A DNA stretch of 55,224 bases from Bacteroidales bacterium. Its GTDB lineage: Bacteria > Bacteroidota > Bacteroidia > Bacteroidales > BM520. The notes under the pieces are model-generated. The model did not search any database. It was not told the DNA's origin and saw only the letters and a program-made list of their open reading frames with translations. Below, piece after piece: positions 44,321 through 53,679 of the stretch (position 1 is its first letter; each line of letters begins with the position of its first letter). A program made the position numbers and the translations under genes. The stretch lies in NCBI GenBank assembly GCA_031276035.1, contig JAISNV010000015.1, positions 1-55,224 on the forward strand, written 5' to 3'.

Positions 44321-46012
44321 ATGAAACAATTAATTGAATGCGTTCCTAATTTTAGTGAAGGTAATGATATGACAATCATTGCCAAAATTACTGATGTTAT
44401 AAAAGCTGTTGACGGTGTAAAATTATTAGATGTTGATCCGGGGAAAGCAACGAATCGTACGGTTGTTACCTTTGTAGGCGAACCAGAAGCGGTTTGTGAT
44501 GCGGCTTTTAAAGCAATCAAACTCGCCGGCGAACTAATAGACATGAGTAAGCATCATGGCGAACATCCCCGTTTCGGTGCAACAGATGTTTGTCCGCTCG
44601 TTCCTATTTCTAATATAACTATGGAAGAAACAGTTAACTATGCCAGAAAATTAGCAAAAAGGGTTGGTGAAGAACTTGAGATACCGGTTTATTGTTATGA
44701 ATTTGCAGCTCAAGAAGAAAAACGTAGAAATTTAGCGAATTGCAGAGCCGGAGAATATGAAGGATTGAAAGAGAAACTTTCTAATCCGGCATGGAAACCG
44801 GATTTCGGACAGAATTCTTTTACTGATAAGGTTGCAAAGACCGGTGCAACTGCAATAGGTGCCAGAAACTTTCTTGTTGCATATAATATAAATTTAAATA
44901 CAACATCTGTAAGAAGAGCGAATGCCATCGCATTTGATGTCAGAGAGAAAGGAAGAGAAAAACGTGAAGGAGATTCATTAACAGGCAAAATTGTAAAAGA
45001 TGAGAACGGCAATAAAGTATATATTCCAGGCACTTTAAAATCTGTTAAAGCAATAGGTTGGTATATCGAAGAATATGGAATCGCTCAAATTTCAATGAAC
45101 TTAACTGATATCACAATTACCTCTGTGCATGAAGCTTTTGAAGAAGTTAGTAAAAAAGCCGATATAAGAGGCATCAGAGTTACAGGTTCCGAATTAGTCG
45201 GCCTGATACCGCTTCAAGCTATGCTTGATGCCGGAAAATATTTTCTAAAAAAACAACAACGCTCTATAGGTATCTCGGATGATGAAATAATTAAGATAGC
45301 GATTAAATCTTTAGGACTTGATGAACTTTATAAATTTGATCCGAAAAAGAAAATTATTGAGTATCTGCTTGAGGAAGACGCTTCTAAAAAGCTTATTGAT
45401 ATGAATCTAAAAGCTTTTGCCGAGGAAACTGCAAGTGAATCTCCTGCGCCAGGTGGCGGCTCAATTTCCGCTTATATGGGTGCTTTAGGAGTAGCTCTCG
45501 GTACTATGGTTGCAAACTTGTCGGCACACAAACGCGGCTGGGACGACAGATGGGAAGAGTTTTCAAAATGGGCTGAAAAAGGGAAATTTTATCAAGACCA
45601 ATTAATTAAGATGGTCGACGAAGACACAAACGCTTTTAATAAAATTATGGATGCATTTTCACTTCCCAAGTCTAATGAGAATGAGAAAATGATTCGAACA
45701 AAGGCTATTCAAGAAGCTACAAAGTATGCTATTGAAGTGCCATTGAAAGTTATGGAACTTTGTTGTGATTCAATGGAAGTGATGAAAGCTATGGCAGAAA
45801 CAGGAAATCCTAATTCTATTTCAGATGCCGGTGTCGGTACTTTGGCTGCAAGAGCCGGAGTGCGCGGCGCATATTTAAATGTAAAAATCAATGCCGCTTC
45901 TTATGACGATAAAGCTTTTATTGAAGAAACTCTTGAAAAAGCACGTATTATTAATGAGACAGCTGAGATAAAAGAAATAGAGATTATAAAAATTGTAGAT
46001 AAAACTTTATAG
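44321..46012 (+). CDS. ftcD: Glutamate formimidoyltransferase/formimidoyltetrahydrofolate cyclodeaminase
   Basis: 563 residues, a fused bifunctional enzyme of histidine degradation. The N-terminal transferase (KQLIECVPNFSEGNDMTIIAKI; HHGEHPRFGATDVCPLVPI; NINLNTTSVRRANAIAFDVREKGR) moves the formimino group from formiminoglutamate to tetrahydrofolate. The C-terminal cyclodeaminase, from about residue 365 (AFAEETASESPAPGGGSISAYMGALGVAL; SDAGVGTLAARAGVRGAYLNV), releases ammonia to give methenyl-THF. Both domains are full length. Other hut genes are not adjacent in this window. A strong terminator follows 37 bp downstream. Confidence 0.97.
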   Translation: MKQLIECVPNFSEGNDMTIIAKITDVIKAVDGVKLLDVDPGKATNRTVVTFVGEPEAVCDAAFKAIKLAGELIDMSKHHGEHPRFGATDVCPLVPISNITMEETVNYARKLAKRVGEELEIPVYCYEFAAQEEKRRNLANCRAGEYEGLKEKLSNPAWKPDFGQNSFTDKVAKTGATAIGARNFLVAYNINLNTTSVRRANAIAFDVREKGREKREGDSLTGKIVKDENGNKVYIPGTLKSVKAIGWYIEEYGIAQISMNLTDITITSVHEAFEEVSKKADIRGIRVTGSELVGLIPLQAMLDAGKYFLKKQQRSIGISDDEIIKIAIKSLGLDELYKFDPKKKIIEYLLEEDASKKLIDMNLKAFAEETASESPAPGGGSISAYMGALGVALGTMVANLSAHKRGWDDRWEEFSKWAEKGKFYQDQLIKMVDEDTNAFNKIMDAFSLPKSNENEKMIRTKAIQEATKYAIEVPLKVMELCCDSMEVMKAMAETGNPNSISDAGVGTLAARAGVRGAYLNVKINAASYDDKAFIEETLEKARIINETAEIKEIEIIKIVDKTL

Positions 46013-46048
46013 CTTTAATGTAAAATTATATCAATGAATTGTATTAGG

Positions 46049-46077
46049 AGGTTATCTTTTAGATAACCTTTTTTTGT
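46049..46077 (+). terminator. Rho-independent terminator of ftcD
   Basis: AGGTTATCT (46049-46057), a TTT loop, AGATAACCT (46061-46069) and a run of T. The rest of the 350-bp gap to the tRNA holds one TAAACTTAGAAAGA-type 14-mer (46141-46154, reverse) and the tRNA promoter. I see no gene in it. Confidence 0.85.
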
Positions 46078-46309
46078 GGGTTTATATTTATATATTTTGA
46101 GAATATTCATAGTCCGGTTCAATAATTTGGAATTAATTATTCTTTCTAAGTTTAGAAGTATCTCTCAAAATATAAACATTAACAAAAATCATTTGAAAAA
46201 TACTTATGTTTAATATTTAATTATAAGTCGTTAATTTCATATTATAAACCGACACAACAAACTAATGAACAGTAAAATAAAATAAAATAGAAATATTTTT
46301 TCAAAAAAG

Positions 46310-46339
46310 TTGCTGTTTTTGTAAAAAGTATTATCTTTG
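46310..46339 (+). promoter_or_regulatory. Promoter of the tRNA-Asp gene
   Basis: TTG (46310-46312), 19 nt, then TATCTTTG (46332-46339): an exact Bacteroidota -33/-7 arrangement, starting transcription about 15 nt before the mature tRNA 5' end. Confidence 0.7.
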
Positions 46340-46362
46340 CACGTCCTTAATGATAGGTAGCC

Positions 46363-46437
46363 GGATCGGTAGTTCAGTTTGGTTAGAATACATGCCTGTC
46401 ACGCATGGGGTCGCGGGTTCGAGTCCCGTCCGGTCCG
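46363..46437 (+). tRNA. tRNA-Asp (anticodon GTC)
   Basis: The acceptor stem GGATCGG pairs with CCGGTCC with one G-T pair. The anticodon arm is CATGC-CTGTCAC-GCATG with anticodon GTC, and the T arm GCGGG-TTCGAGT-CCCGT contains the invariant TTCGA. The discriminator base is G, as expected for Asp. CCA is not encoded (CT follows). It stands alone with its own promoter and terminator. Confidence 0.96.
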
Positions 46438-46464
46438 CTGAATTAAATTTAACAAATTACAGCT

Positions 46465-46497
46465 AAAACCTACAAATTTATTTTGTAGGTTTTTTTA
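46465..46497 (+). terminator. Rho-independent terminator after tRNA-Asp
   Basis: AAAACCTACAAA (46465-46476), loop TTTAT, TTTGTAGGTTTT (46482-46493) and a continuing T run. The 12-bp perfect stem is nearly symmetrical and could also work on the minus strand, for the wbpB operon ending at 46648. Confidence 0.85.
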
Positions 46498-46647
46498 TTC
46501 CCTTTGAACAGAGCTAAAAGTTATAAATTATACAAAAAACCCACATCATCTGTAACCTAAACAAATGTATATAATAGACCAAAAATTATATGCTTTCTAA
46601 TTAATGATAAAACTTAGAAAGCTGTATGTTCAAATCCTTAATTCTTA

Positions 46648-47622
46648 TTATTCTTTCCAACCAAAAGGATGTTCAGCAATAGGCAGTTTTGCCAATGGAT
46701 GATAATCATCTTTTAAGCCGACCGGGACGGAATTACGTATATTATAAACAATATTCAATGAAGTACGCGCATCATCAAGCCCAAAGCCTTCACCCGCAAT
46801 TATTTTTTTATAACTCAATGTATGTAAATCTTCGAAACCTTTACTAAACTCAAACTCATTGCCATTAATATTAATGACACGATAAGTCCTCAAATTATTT
46901 TCCAATGCAGACTTAGGAAGTGTATCTGCATTTATACTTAGAAAGTAACGAACCCGCGCTTTTTTAAATTCCAGATAACCTGCTACTCTATCATGAGTAC
47001 TTACATGAACAACATTAGACTCAACATCACCAAAAATCCATGCCAACATATCATAAAAATGAATACCAATATTTGTAGCAACGCCTCCACTCTTATGCAC
47101 ATCCCCTTTCCAACCAGCATAATACCAATAACCACGCGAAGTTATATAAGTTAATTCGACATCATATTTTTTATTCTCACTACTTTCTAAAACCTTATTT
47201 CGTAAAGCAATAATTGAAGGATGAAGCCGTAATTGTAAAATTGTATTAATTCTTCTACCGGTATTCTGCTCAACTTCTTTCAACACATCAATATTCCAAG
47301 GATTCAAGACAATAGGTTTTTCACAAATTACATCTGCGCCTAAACGAAGACCATAACGAATATGAGCATCATGTAAATAATTCGGAGTACATATTGATAC
47401 ATAATCTATTTTATCACCTTTGCCGATATATTTAGTACAATGCCTGTCAAACAACTCTTGTTCGGTAAAAAAAGATGCTTTAGGAAAGTAAGAATCAATT
47501 ATACCTACACTTTCCGATTTATCGTATGCGGCAACAAGCTCATTATTTGTTTCCTTTATTGCATTCATATGTCGCGGAGCAACATAGCCGGCAGCACCTA
47601 TCAAAGCAAATTTTTTCTTCAT
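46648..47622 (-). CDS. wbpB: UDP-N-acetylglucosaminuronate 3-dehydrogenase, Gfo/Idh/MocA family (WbpB/WlbA-like)
   Basis: 324 residues. The N-terminal Rossmann fold KKFALIGAAGYVAPRHMNAIK and the motifs YVSICTPNYLHDAHI, GADVICEKPIV, LQLRLHPSIIALRNKV, LTYITSRGYWYYAGWKGD and GVATNIGIHFYDMLAWIFG closely follow WbpB of Pseudomonas. WbpB oxidises C3 of UDP-GlcNAc-uronate on the way to diacetylated aminouronic sugars of O-antigens. The start is the ATG at 47622, and six upstream codons would need a TTG. wbpD lies two genes upstream on the same strand, but the aminotransferase wbpE is not in the window. Confidence 0.9.
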   Translation of the reverse strand: MKKKFALIGAAGYVAPRHMNAIKETNNELVAAYDKSESVGIIDSYFPKASFFTEQELFDRHCTKYIGKGDKIDYVSICTPNYLHDAHIRYGLRLGADVICEKPIVLNPWNIDVLKEVEQNTGRRINTILQLRLHPSIIALRNKVLESSENKKYDVELTYITSRGYWYYAGWKGDVHKSGGVATNIGIHFYDMLAWIFGDVESNVVHVSTHDRVAGYLEFKKARVRYFLSINADTLPKSALENNLRTYRVININGNEFEFSKGFEDLHTLSYKKIIAGEGFGLDDARTSLNIVYNIRNSVPVGLKDDYHPLAKLPIAEHPFGWKE

Positions 47623-47678
47623 ACTTTCAGATTTTTGCAAATGTAAGAAATTTCATAATAAATTACTTGTAAGTAAAA

Positions 47679-48080
47679 TCATGAAATTTTCGTTTGTTTT
47701 TTCTTTTTTATTTTATAAACGATGTAATAAATCATCAATGATGTAATTAAGCCTAATATAAGCCCTACGCCATCTGCGATTATATCATTGAAACTAAAAG
47801 TTCTATATTTAAGAAAATGTTGAACAAATTCCATTATTATGCCAACTAATAAGCCAATAAATATCCAAATCCATTTGTTTATCTTTTTAAATGCGAACAT
47901 AAAAAAAGCCCAAGGAAAAAACATTAAAGCATGAATAATATAGTCGGCACGAATCGGTAAACGCGTAGCTATTTTTATTTTTGACAGATTGCTTACCGGA
48001 ATCACAAGTAAAGTTATTATTGATACTATATAAATAGTAAACAATATTATATAAATATTCTTTTTTAGAAAATTCTTCAC
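47679..48080 (-). CDS. VanZ-family membrane protein
   Basis: 133 residues with four membrane helices and the VanZ pattern: an N-terminal helix, RADYIIHALMFFPWAFFMFAF, GLLVGIIMEFVQHFLKYRTFSFNDIIADGVGLILG. The E-x-x-Q and D-x-x-A-D-x-x-G motifs are conserved. Function in most bacteria is unknown; VanZ itself gives low-level teicoplanin resistance. The start codon is GTG, 11 bp after wbpD, within the same operon. Confidence 0.85.
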   Translation of the reverse strand: MKNFLKKNIYIILFTIYIVSIITLLVIPVSNLSKIKIATRLPIRADYIIHALMFFPWAFFMFAFKKINKWIWIFIGLLVGIIMEFVQHFLKYRTFSFNDIIADGVGLILGLITSLMIYYIVYKIKKKKQTKIS

Positions 48081-48091
48081 TTATTTTTAGA

Positions 48092-48643
48092 TTAGGTTTT
48101 CTTATACCTTTTGTACATTTTCGAACAATTACTGCAATAGTAATCGTCATTAAGCATAGTACCACATTCGCATACCCAGGCAATTTGTTTTGCCGGAACC
48201 CCGGCTACCAGCGCATGAGCCTTTACATCTCTTGTAACTACTGCTCCTGCAGCTACCATAGCGTTTTCACCAATGGTATTACCACAGACAATTGTTGCAT
48301 TTGCACCTATAGTAGCACCTCTTTTAACAAGGGTTTTTGCATATTTTTTATCGACAGGAAATAAAGAACGCGGAGTTAACACATTGGTAAAAACACAAGA
48401 AGGCCCGCAGAAGACATTCTCCTCTAATTCAACACCTTCGTAAACAGAAACATTATTTTGAATTTTTACATTATTTCCGATCTTTACATTATTTCCAATA
48501 TTAACATTTTGTCCTAAAACACAATTATCTCCTATTTCGGCTCCTTTTTGAATATGACAAAAGTGCCAAATTTTAGTATCTTTTCCAATTTTCACATCCT
48601 CATCTATGTAGCTTGACTCGTGAACATAAAAATCTTCTTTCAT
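48092..48643 (-). CDS. wbpD: UDP-2-acetamido-3-amino-uronate N-acetyltransferase (WbpD/WlbB-like, left-handed beta-helix)
   Basis: 183 residues. Hexapeptide repeats (IGKDTKIWHFCHIQKGAEIG; NVKIGNNVKIQNNVSVYEGVELE) and the family text VFCGPSCVFTNVLTPRSLFPVDK, LVKRGATIGANATIVCGNTIGE match WbpD. WbpD acetylates the 3-amino group made from the WbpB product. An extra C-terminal tail with CECGTMLNDDYYCSNC forms a likely zinc ribbon not present in the shortest homologues. It is 12 bp after rimO. Confidence 0.92.
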   Translation of the reverse strand: MKEDFYVHESSYIDEDVKIGKDTKIWHFCHIQKGAEIGDNCVLGQNVNIGNNVKIGNNVKIQNNVSVYEGVELEENVFCGPSCVFTNVLTPRSLFPVDKKYAKTLVKRGATIGANATIVCGNTIGENAMVAAGAVVTRDVKAHALVAGVPAKQIAWVCECGTMLNDDYYCSNCSKMYKRYKKT

Positions 48644-48655
48644 ATCATTATTAAC

Positions 48656-49954
48656 TTAATTAATATTTGGAATTTCTGCAATCAAATCAAAATAATCTGC
48701 ATCGGTAATTAAAACATCGTAAAACTCACCAATTTCCAGATTATTTTCGGAAAAAACTATCACCTCATTATCTACTTCAGGAGAATCAAATTCGGTACGG
48801 CCAATATAATAATCATTTTCCTTCGAATCAATAATAACTTTCATAATGCTACCTATTTTTTCTTGATTCTTCTTTAAAGAAATATCTTGTTGAACTTCGA
48901 GTAGCCTATCTTTTCGTAACTGCTTCACTTCATCCGGTACATCGTCGAGCATATCCGCAGCAGCAGTTCCTTCTTCACTTGAAAATGTAAAAACCCCTAC
49001 TCTATCAAATTGCGATTCTTTTACAAACTCAACCAATTCTTCAAATTCTTCTTCAGTTTCTCCCGGAAAACCTACAATAAAAGCAGTTCGAATTGCAATA
49101 TCGGGAACAATTTCCTTAATTCTTTTCACCAAAGCAATTGTTTCTTCTTTATTAATATTCCTCTTCATCCTCTTAAGAATCGGAGAACTGATATGTTGTA
49201 AAGGAATATCTAAATATTTACATACATTAAGGAACTCATTGAAAATCTTTATAAAATCCTCGTTAATTTCATTGGGATGCGCATAATGCAATCTTATCCA
49301 AGAAAATCCTAATCCGGAAATCTTTTGAACAAGATTTCGTAACTCTATAGATTTATATAAATCTAATCCATAATATGTGAGGTCTTGAGAAATAAGTATT
49401 AATTCCTTAACACCTTTATCCACCAAAAATTTAGCTTCAGATAAAATATCTTCTTTGGTTCTTGAAATATGTTTACCTCTGATAAGCGGAATAGCACAAA
49501 AGGCACATTTTTTATTACAGCCTTCAGCAATTTTAAGATAAGCATAATGATTCGGGGTTAAAACCAATCTTAAAACTTTGTCATCAGCAAAGTTTTTACT
49601 TTCATTTACTATAGACTTAGAAAGTGTTTCTATGTTATTTACTCCGAACCAACCATCAACTTCAGGAATGGCTTCTTGTAACTCTTTTTTATTACGTTCA
49701 ACCAAACAACCGAAAACATATAATTTACTAAGTTTATAACGTTTGTCATTTTTAATTCGGACACAATCTAAAATTGTATCTACAGATTCCTCCTTCGCAT
49801 CAAGAATAAATCCGCAAGTATTAATAATAGCTATATCGGCTTTATCTATTGATTCAAAAGTAACTTGTAAGCCATAGTTATCAAGTATTCCGGCAAGTTT
49901 TTCAGAATCAACTACATTTTTAGAACAACCCAATGTTATTACTGATACTTTCAT
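48656..49954 (-). CDS. rimO: Ribosomal protein S12 methylthiotransferase
   Basis: 432 residues with the three MTTase parts. The N-terminal UPF0004 domain starts VITLGCSKNVVDSEKLAGIL, with cluster Cys residues in LGCSKN, NTCGFI and FGCLVE. The radical-SAM core has the CNKKCAFCAIPLIRGKHISR motif for the SAM-binding cluster. The C-terminal TRAM domain ends VLITDADYFDLIAEIPN. It methylthiolates an Asp of S12. It is the first gene of the rimO-wbpD-vanZ-wbpB strand; an internal copy of TAGACTTAGAAAGT at 49612-49625 encodes part of ETLSKSIV. Confidence 0.97.
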   Translation of the reverse strand: MKVSVITLGCSKNVVDSEKLAGILDNYGLQVTFESIDKADIAIINTCGFILDAKEESVDTILDCVRIKNDKRYKLSKLYVFGCLVERNKKELQEAIPEVDGWFGVNNIETLSKSIVNESKNFADDKVLRLVLTPNHYAYLKIAEGCNKKCAFCAIPLIRGKHISRTKEDILSEAKFLVDKGVKELILISQDLTYYGLDLYKSIELRNLVQKISGLGFSWIRLHYAHPNEINEDFIKIFNEFLNVCKYLDIPLQHISSPILKRMKRNINKEETIALVKRIKEIVPDIAIRTAFIVGFPGETEEEFEELVEFVKESQFDRVGVFTFSSEEGTAAADMLDDVPDEVKQLRKDRLLEVQQDISLKKNQEKIGSIMKVIIDSKENDYYIGRTEFDSPEVDNEVIVFSENNLEIGEFYDVLITDADYFDLIAEIPNIN

Positions 49955-49983
49955 GATTTCAAATCCAATTTAAAATTTATTTC

Positions 49984-50116
49984 ACTTTCTAAGTTTAATA
50001 TCTTAAAACCAATTATCACTTTCTAAGTTTAGCAAAATCGTTTTTTCTAAGCTTAAACCTCTTTATCTTTGTTAATCTTTTTCTTTCAATTCTTTTATAT
50101 CTACTTTCTAAGTCTA
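49984..50116 (-). repeat. Cluster of four ACTTTCTAAGTTTA-type 14-mers upstream of rimO
   Basis: Exact copies at 49984-49997 and 50018-50031, a variant TTTCTAAGCTTA at 50044-50055, and ACTTTCTAAGTCTA at 50103-50116, all in one orientation within 133 bp. Another exact copy touches the folA start at 50648-50661. The gap contains no gene. Confidence 0.8.
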
Positions 50117-50146
50117 TAGTAAATTTAAAATTGTCAAAAAACCTTT

Positions 50147-50647
50147 TTAATTTTCATCTAATTCCAGATCTACAAATTCAAATGCAACTTTATGCTTACC
50201 ATCAACCGGATGGTAAGATTTTGCAACGACTTTCCATTGTTCAAAATCAATTTTGGGAAAATAAGTATCGGCTTCAGGAGAATCTTCTACAAAAGTTAAA
50301 TATAATTTATTAGCTAAAGGAAGAAATTGGCGATAAATCGAAGCGCCTCCCATGATAAATACTTCATTATCATCAGCGGTTAACTTCAAGACATCATCAA
50401 TGGAATAAGCCATTTCACAAGCTTCAAACTTTTCATCATGATTATCTGTTATCACGATATTCCTTCTATTCGGCAAAGCACCTTTCGGAAGTGAAAGAAA
50501 AGTATTTCTTCCCATAACAACAGTATGTCCTGTAGTAAGATGTTTAAATCTTTTCATATCATCCGGCAGAGACCATAAAAGCTGATTCTTATAACCAATG
50601 GCGTAATTATCTTTTGCAATGGCAACAACTATTGATATATTATGCAT
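50147..50647 (-). CDS. folA: Dihydrofolate reductase
   Basis: 166 residues. ISIVVAIAKDNYAIGYKNQLLWSLPDDMKRFKHLT has the W-x-x-P-x-D active-site pattern with the catalytic acid Asp in PDDM. HTVVMGRNTFLSLPKGALPNRRNIV is the NADPH-binding block, and FIMGGASIYRQFLP the second. It reduces dihydrofolate to THF. A 14-mer repeat lies directly before the ATG, where a ribosome-binding region would be. A terminator of the upstream M16 gene separates the two transcripts. Confidence 0.97.
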   Translation of the reverse strand: MHNISIVVAIAKDNYAIGYKNQLLWSLPDDMKRFKHLTTGHTVVMGRNTFLSLPKGALPNRRNIVITDNHDEKFEACEMAYSIDDVLKLTADDNEVFIMGGASIYRQFLPLANKLYLTFVEDSPEADTYFPKIDFEQWKVVAKSYHPVDGKHKVAFEFVDLELDEN

Positions 50648-50663
50648 ACTTTCTAAGTTTATT

Positions 50664-50706
50664 TAAAAAAACAAGATGTTCGGAAGCTATAAACTTCCAA
50701 ACATCT
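50664..50706 (-). terminator. Rho-independent terminator of the M16 peptidase gene
   Basis: On the minus strand AAGATGTT-T-GGAAG, loop TTTATAG, CTTCC-G-AACATCTT, then G and a T run (A-run at 50665-50670 on plus). The 13-bp stem with one mismatch is the strongest terminator in the window. Confidence 0.85.
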
Positions 50707-50728
50707 TGGTAAAAACATATATTATTTT

Positions 50729-53662
50729 TTAATAACCGAAAATTTCTTCTAATTGAAGTTCTTGTACCGTGCCATATTTTTTCAATTCTCCAAAATTAAT
50801 TGTAGATTTATCACCAATAATCATATATTTGTATGATTTGCCGGCAACATAACTATTGAAGAATTTTTCAAATTCGCTTATCGGCATATTTTTTACTTTT
50901 TCATAAGTATCTTTACGGTAATCATAATCGATTCCTAATCTTTTAAGGCTTAACCAATTGAAGAAAATATTGGATTTTACTATTCTCTCCGTATTAATCC
51001 TTTTAACAATAGCATCTTTGGATAATTCATACTGAGTTTCAGATAATGGCATCTTATTCATAAGATCCGTCATAGCATCCGCAGCGGTTTTTAATTTATC
51101 CGATTGTGTACCGACAAAACAATATATTGAATTAAAATCGTCTTTTTTATTCGGTGAGTTTATTGATGCCATAGAAGAATAAGCAAGTGAACGGGCTTCT
51201 CTGATTTCCTGGAAAACAATTGAAGATAATCCGCCGCCATAGTATTCGCCGAATAATGTCATATAAGGAAAATCGGCAACATTAAATTTATCGGCTCTGC
51301 TAACCATCAGTAAATTCGATTGAACCATTTTATAGTTTACAAAAAAGATTTCATCTTTATTGATATCGAGTTTATCAAATCTTTTTTCGGCAGGAAATTT
51401 CTTTAATTGATTATTTACAGTATGTTTGGTTTTTATATTCTTCTGTACTTCCGGTTGATTTTTAGGTCCGTAATAAAATACTAAATGTTCATAATTTGTA
51501 AGATCCTTGATTATATCAACGAGTTCATTAGGATCAATATTTCTTAATTCGGCTTCAGAAATTAAATAAGTTGACGGATTATTCGGACCATACATACCAT
51601 AACTACGCATTGCGCGCCATAAAATATTACTAGGATCCAATTTATCGTTTTCACGTCTCTTAATCAAACCGTCAACATAATTATTATAAGCTTCCTGATC
51701 AACCTTTGCATGTTTTAAAATATGTTCCAACAATTCAATTGCTTCATTAAACTTATCTTCCATACCGGAAATATAAACGTAACTCATATCATTTCCGGGA
51801 ACAACGGAAAATCTCAAAGCGAGTTTATACAATTCTTGTTGCAATTGTTCTGCAGTATATTTATCAGTTCCTAAATATTGCAAATAATCAATTGCTATAG
51901 GAATTTTAAGATCATTAAATTTACCGGCTTCGAAAATATAATAAAGCTGGAAAATTCTATTAGTAGTATTTTTTGTATAATAGAAATCTAATCCGTCTTG
52001 TAATTTTTCGCCGTCAATTGCAGTATTATAATCAATAAATACCGGTTTTATATCATTAACTTCAATTGCTGAAATTTCTTTAAAAAATTCCGATTGAGCA
52101 TCTCTGTTTATAGGTATTGTTGAAATTTCCGGTTTTTCAACACGAACAATGCCGGTTGGTTCACCTGTTCTTTTATATCCAACAATATAATTATTTTTAT
52201 AATTTTTATTAACGAAATCAACTATCTGTTTTTTCGTAACTTGCGCAAATCTTTCATCATCTCGGAAAACATCAACATAATCTTTATCCATTATAAACTG
52301 GCCGATGAATCCGTATGTTCTCGCCATGTTATACTCGTCCTGCGACATCTTGGAGTAACGCGCATTGTTTACTGCTGCTTCAAGCACCCAATCTTCGAAA
52401 TCACCTTTCTTTATTTTATCAAGCTGTTCGAAAAGAAGATCTTTCGCTTCATCCAAAGTTTGTCCGTCACGAGGCTGTGCATCAAAGTAATGAACAATAT
52501 AATCTTTAAGAGCCCAATCATATGAAGATGCATCAAGAACTTTTTGCTGTTGATTAAGGTTTATATCAATTAATCCGCATTTTCCATTTGTTAGAATTTT
52601 ATTGACAGCACTAATGATTATATCATTATCACCTTCATTTTCAAATCTAAACACTATTGATATTGATTCTGATTCTGGACCGGACACTTCGATAACAATG
52701 GGTTCGGTGATCGGTTCTTCTTTAATAATTTGTTTTTCTGGAAGTTCTCTTTTTTCGAGTTGACCGAAATGTTTGCTTACAAGTTTTATGGTTTCGTCAA
52801 GATTAATATCTCCTGAAAGCGCAACCGCCATATTATTAGGGACATAAAATGTTTGATGAAAAGTTACAATATCTTTCATTGACGGAAATTTCAAATGTTC
52901 GGGATAACCGATAACGTCTCTGCCGTAAGGATGATTTGGAAACAAAGCTTCCATCATTATTGTATTCATACGTGAATTGTCCATATCCTGATACATATTA
53001 AATTCTTCATAGACAGTTTCGAGTTCGGTATGAAACAACCTTAGAACAATATTTTGGAAACGATCAACTTCAACCATCATCCATTTTTCAAGTTCATTAG
53101 TAGGAATTTCATTGATATAGACAGTCATTTCATAAGAAGTTCCGGCATTAGTATTAGAAGCGCCCAAACTAGTAACCATTTTATCATATTCGCTTGGAAT
53201 TGCATATCCTGCAGCTAAAACGGAAAGGCTATCAATTTGTTTGTATAACATTGCCTGTTCATTCGGATCAGTAGAATTTCTACGAATTTCAAAAAGTTCG
53301 GATATTCTATCTAACAAAGCACTTTCTTCTTCCCAATTTGTTGTTCCGAGACGATTAGTTCCTTTAAACATCATGTGCTCAAAATAGTGAGCCAAACCGG
53401 TTGAATTCAAATCTTCTGAGGTTGAGCCGGCTTTAACACCGATTAATGTAGAAACACGAGGTTCAACTTCATTTCTCGACAAAAAGACTGTAAGTCCGTT
53501 GTCAAGTTTATAAATTCTCGATTGAGTAGGATCATTGGTAACATACTCGTAAGTATAACCGTTAGAATCGACAGCAGTTTTAACTTCATAAGCGGATTTT
53601 TTTCCGCAAGAAACAAGAATAACTACTAATAAAACGAATGAAAAAATTCTAGTAAGTTTCAT
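50729..53662 (-). CDS. M16-family zinc metallopeptidase, lipoprotein
   Basis: 977 residues. The signal peptide ends in a lipobox (FVLLVVILVSCGKKS), so it is a predicted lipoprotein. The first M16 domain has the inverted zinc motif HxxEH in LAHYFEHMMFKGTNRLGTTNW, with the downstream Glu in ETVYEEFNMYQDMDN. The second half is the usual inactive partner domain (GEYYGGGLSSIVFQEIREARSLAYSS). Pitrilysin-like proteins of this size form a clamshell for degrading peptides in the periplasm or outside. Located 17 bp after the aminotransferase-like gene on the same strand. Confidence 0.93.
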   Translation of the reverse strand: MKLTRIFSFVLLVVILVSCGKKSAYEVKTAVDSNGYTYEYVTNDPTQSRIYKLDNGLTVFLSRNEVEPRVSTLIGVKAGSTSEDLNSTGLAHYFEHMMFKGTNRLGTTNWEEESALLDRISELFEIRRNSTDPNEQAMLYKQIDSLSVLAAGYAIPSEYDKMVTSLGASNTNAGTSYEMTVYINEIPTNELEKWMMVEVDRFQNIVLRLFHTELETVYEEFNMYQDMDNSRMNTIMMEALFPNHPYGRDVIGYPEHLKFPSMKDIVTFHQTFYVPNNMAVALSGDINLDETIKLVSKHFGQLEKRELPEKQIIKEEPITEPIVIEVSGPESESISIVFRFENEGDNDIIISAVNKILTNGKCGLIDINLNQQQKVLDASSYDWALKDYIVHYFDAQPRDGQTLDEAKDLLFEQLDKIKKGDFEDWVLEAAVNNARYSKMSQDEYNMARTYGFIGQFIMDKDYVDVFRDDERFAQVTKKQIVDFVNKNYKNNYIVGYKRTGEPTGIVRVEKPEISTIPINRDAQSEFFKEISAIEVNDIKPVFIDYNTAIDGEKLQDGLDFYYTKNTTNRIFQLYYIFEAGKFNDLKIPIAIDYLQYLGTDKYTAEQLQQELYKLALRFSVVPGNDMSYVYISGMEDKFNEAIELLEHILKHAKVDQEAYNNYVDGLIKRRENDKLDPSNILWRAMRSYGMYGPNNPSTYLISEAELRNIDPNELVDIIKDLTNYEHLVFYYGPKNQPEVQKNIKTKHTVNNQLKKFPAEKRFDKLDINKDEIFFVNYKMVQSNLLMVSRADKFNVADFPYMTLFGEYYGGGLSSIVFQEIREARSLAYSSMASINSPNKKDDFNSIYCFVGTQSDKLKTAADAMTDLMNKMPLSETQYELSKDAIVKRINTERIVKSNIFFNWLSLKRLGIDYDYRKDTYEKVKNMPISEFEKFFNSYVAGKSYKYMIIGDKSTINFGELKKYGTVQELQLEEIFGY

Positions 53663-53679
53663 ATAATTAATTTTAAAAT

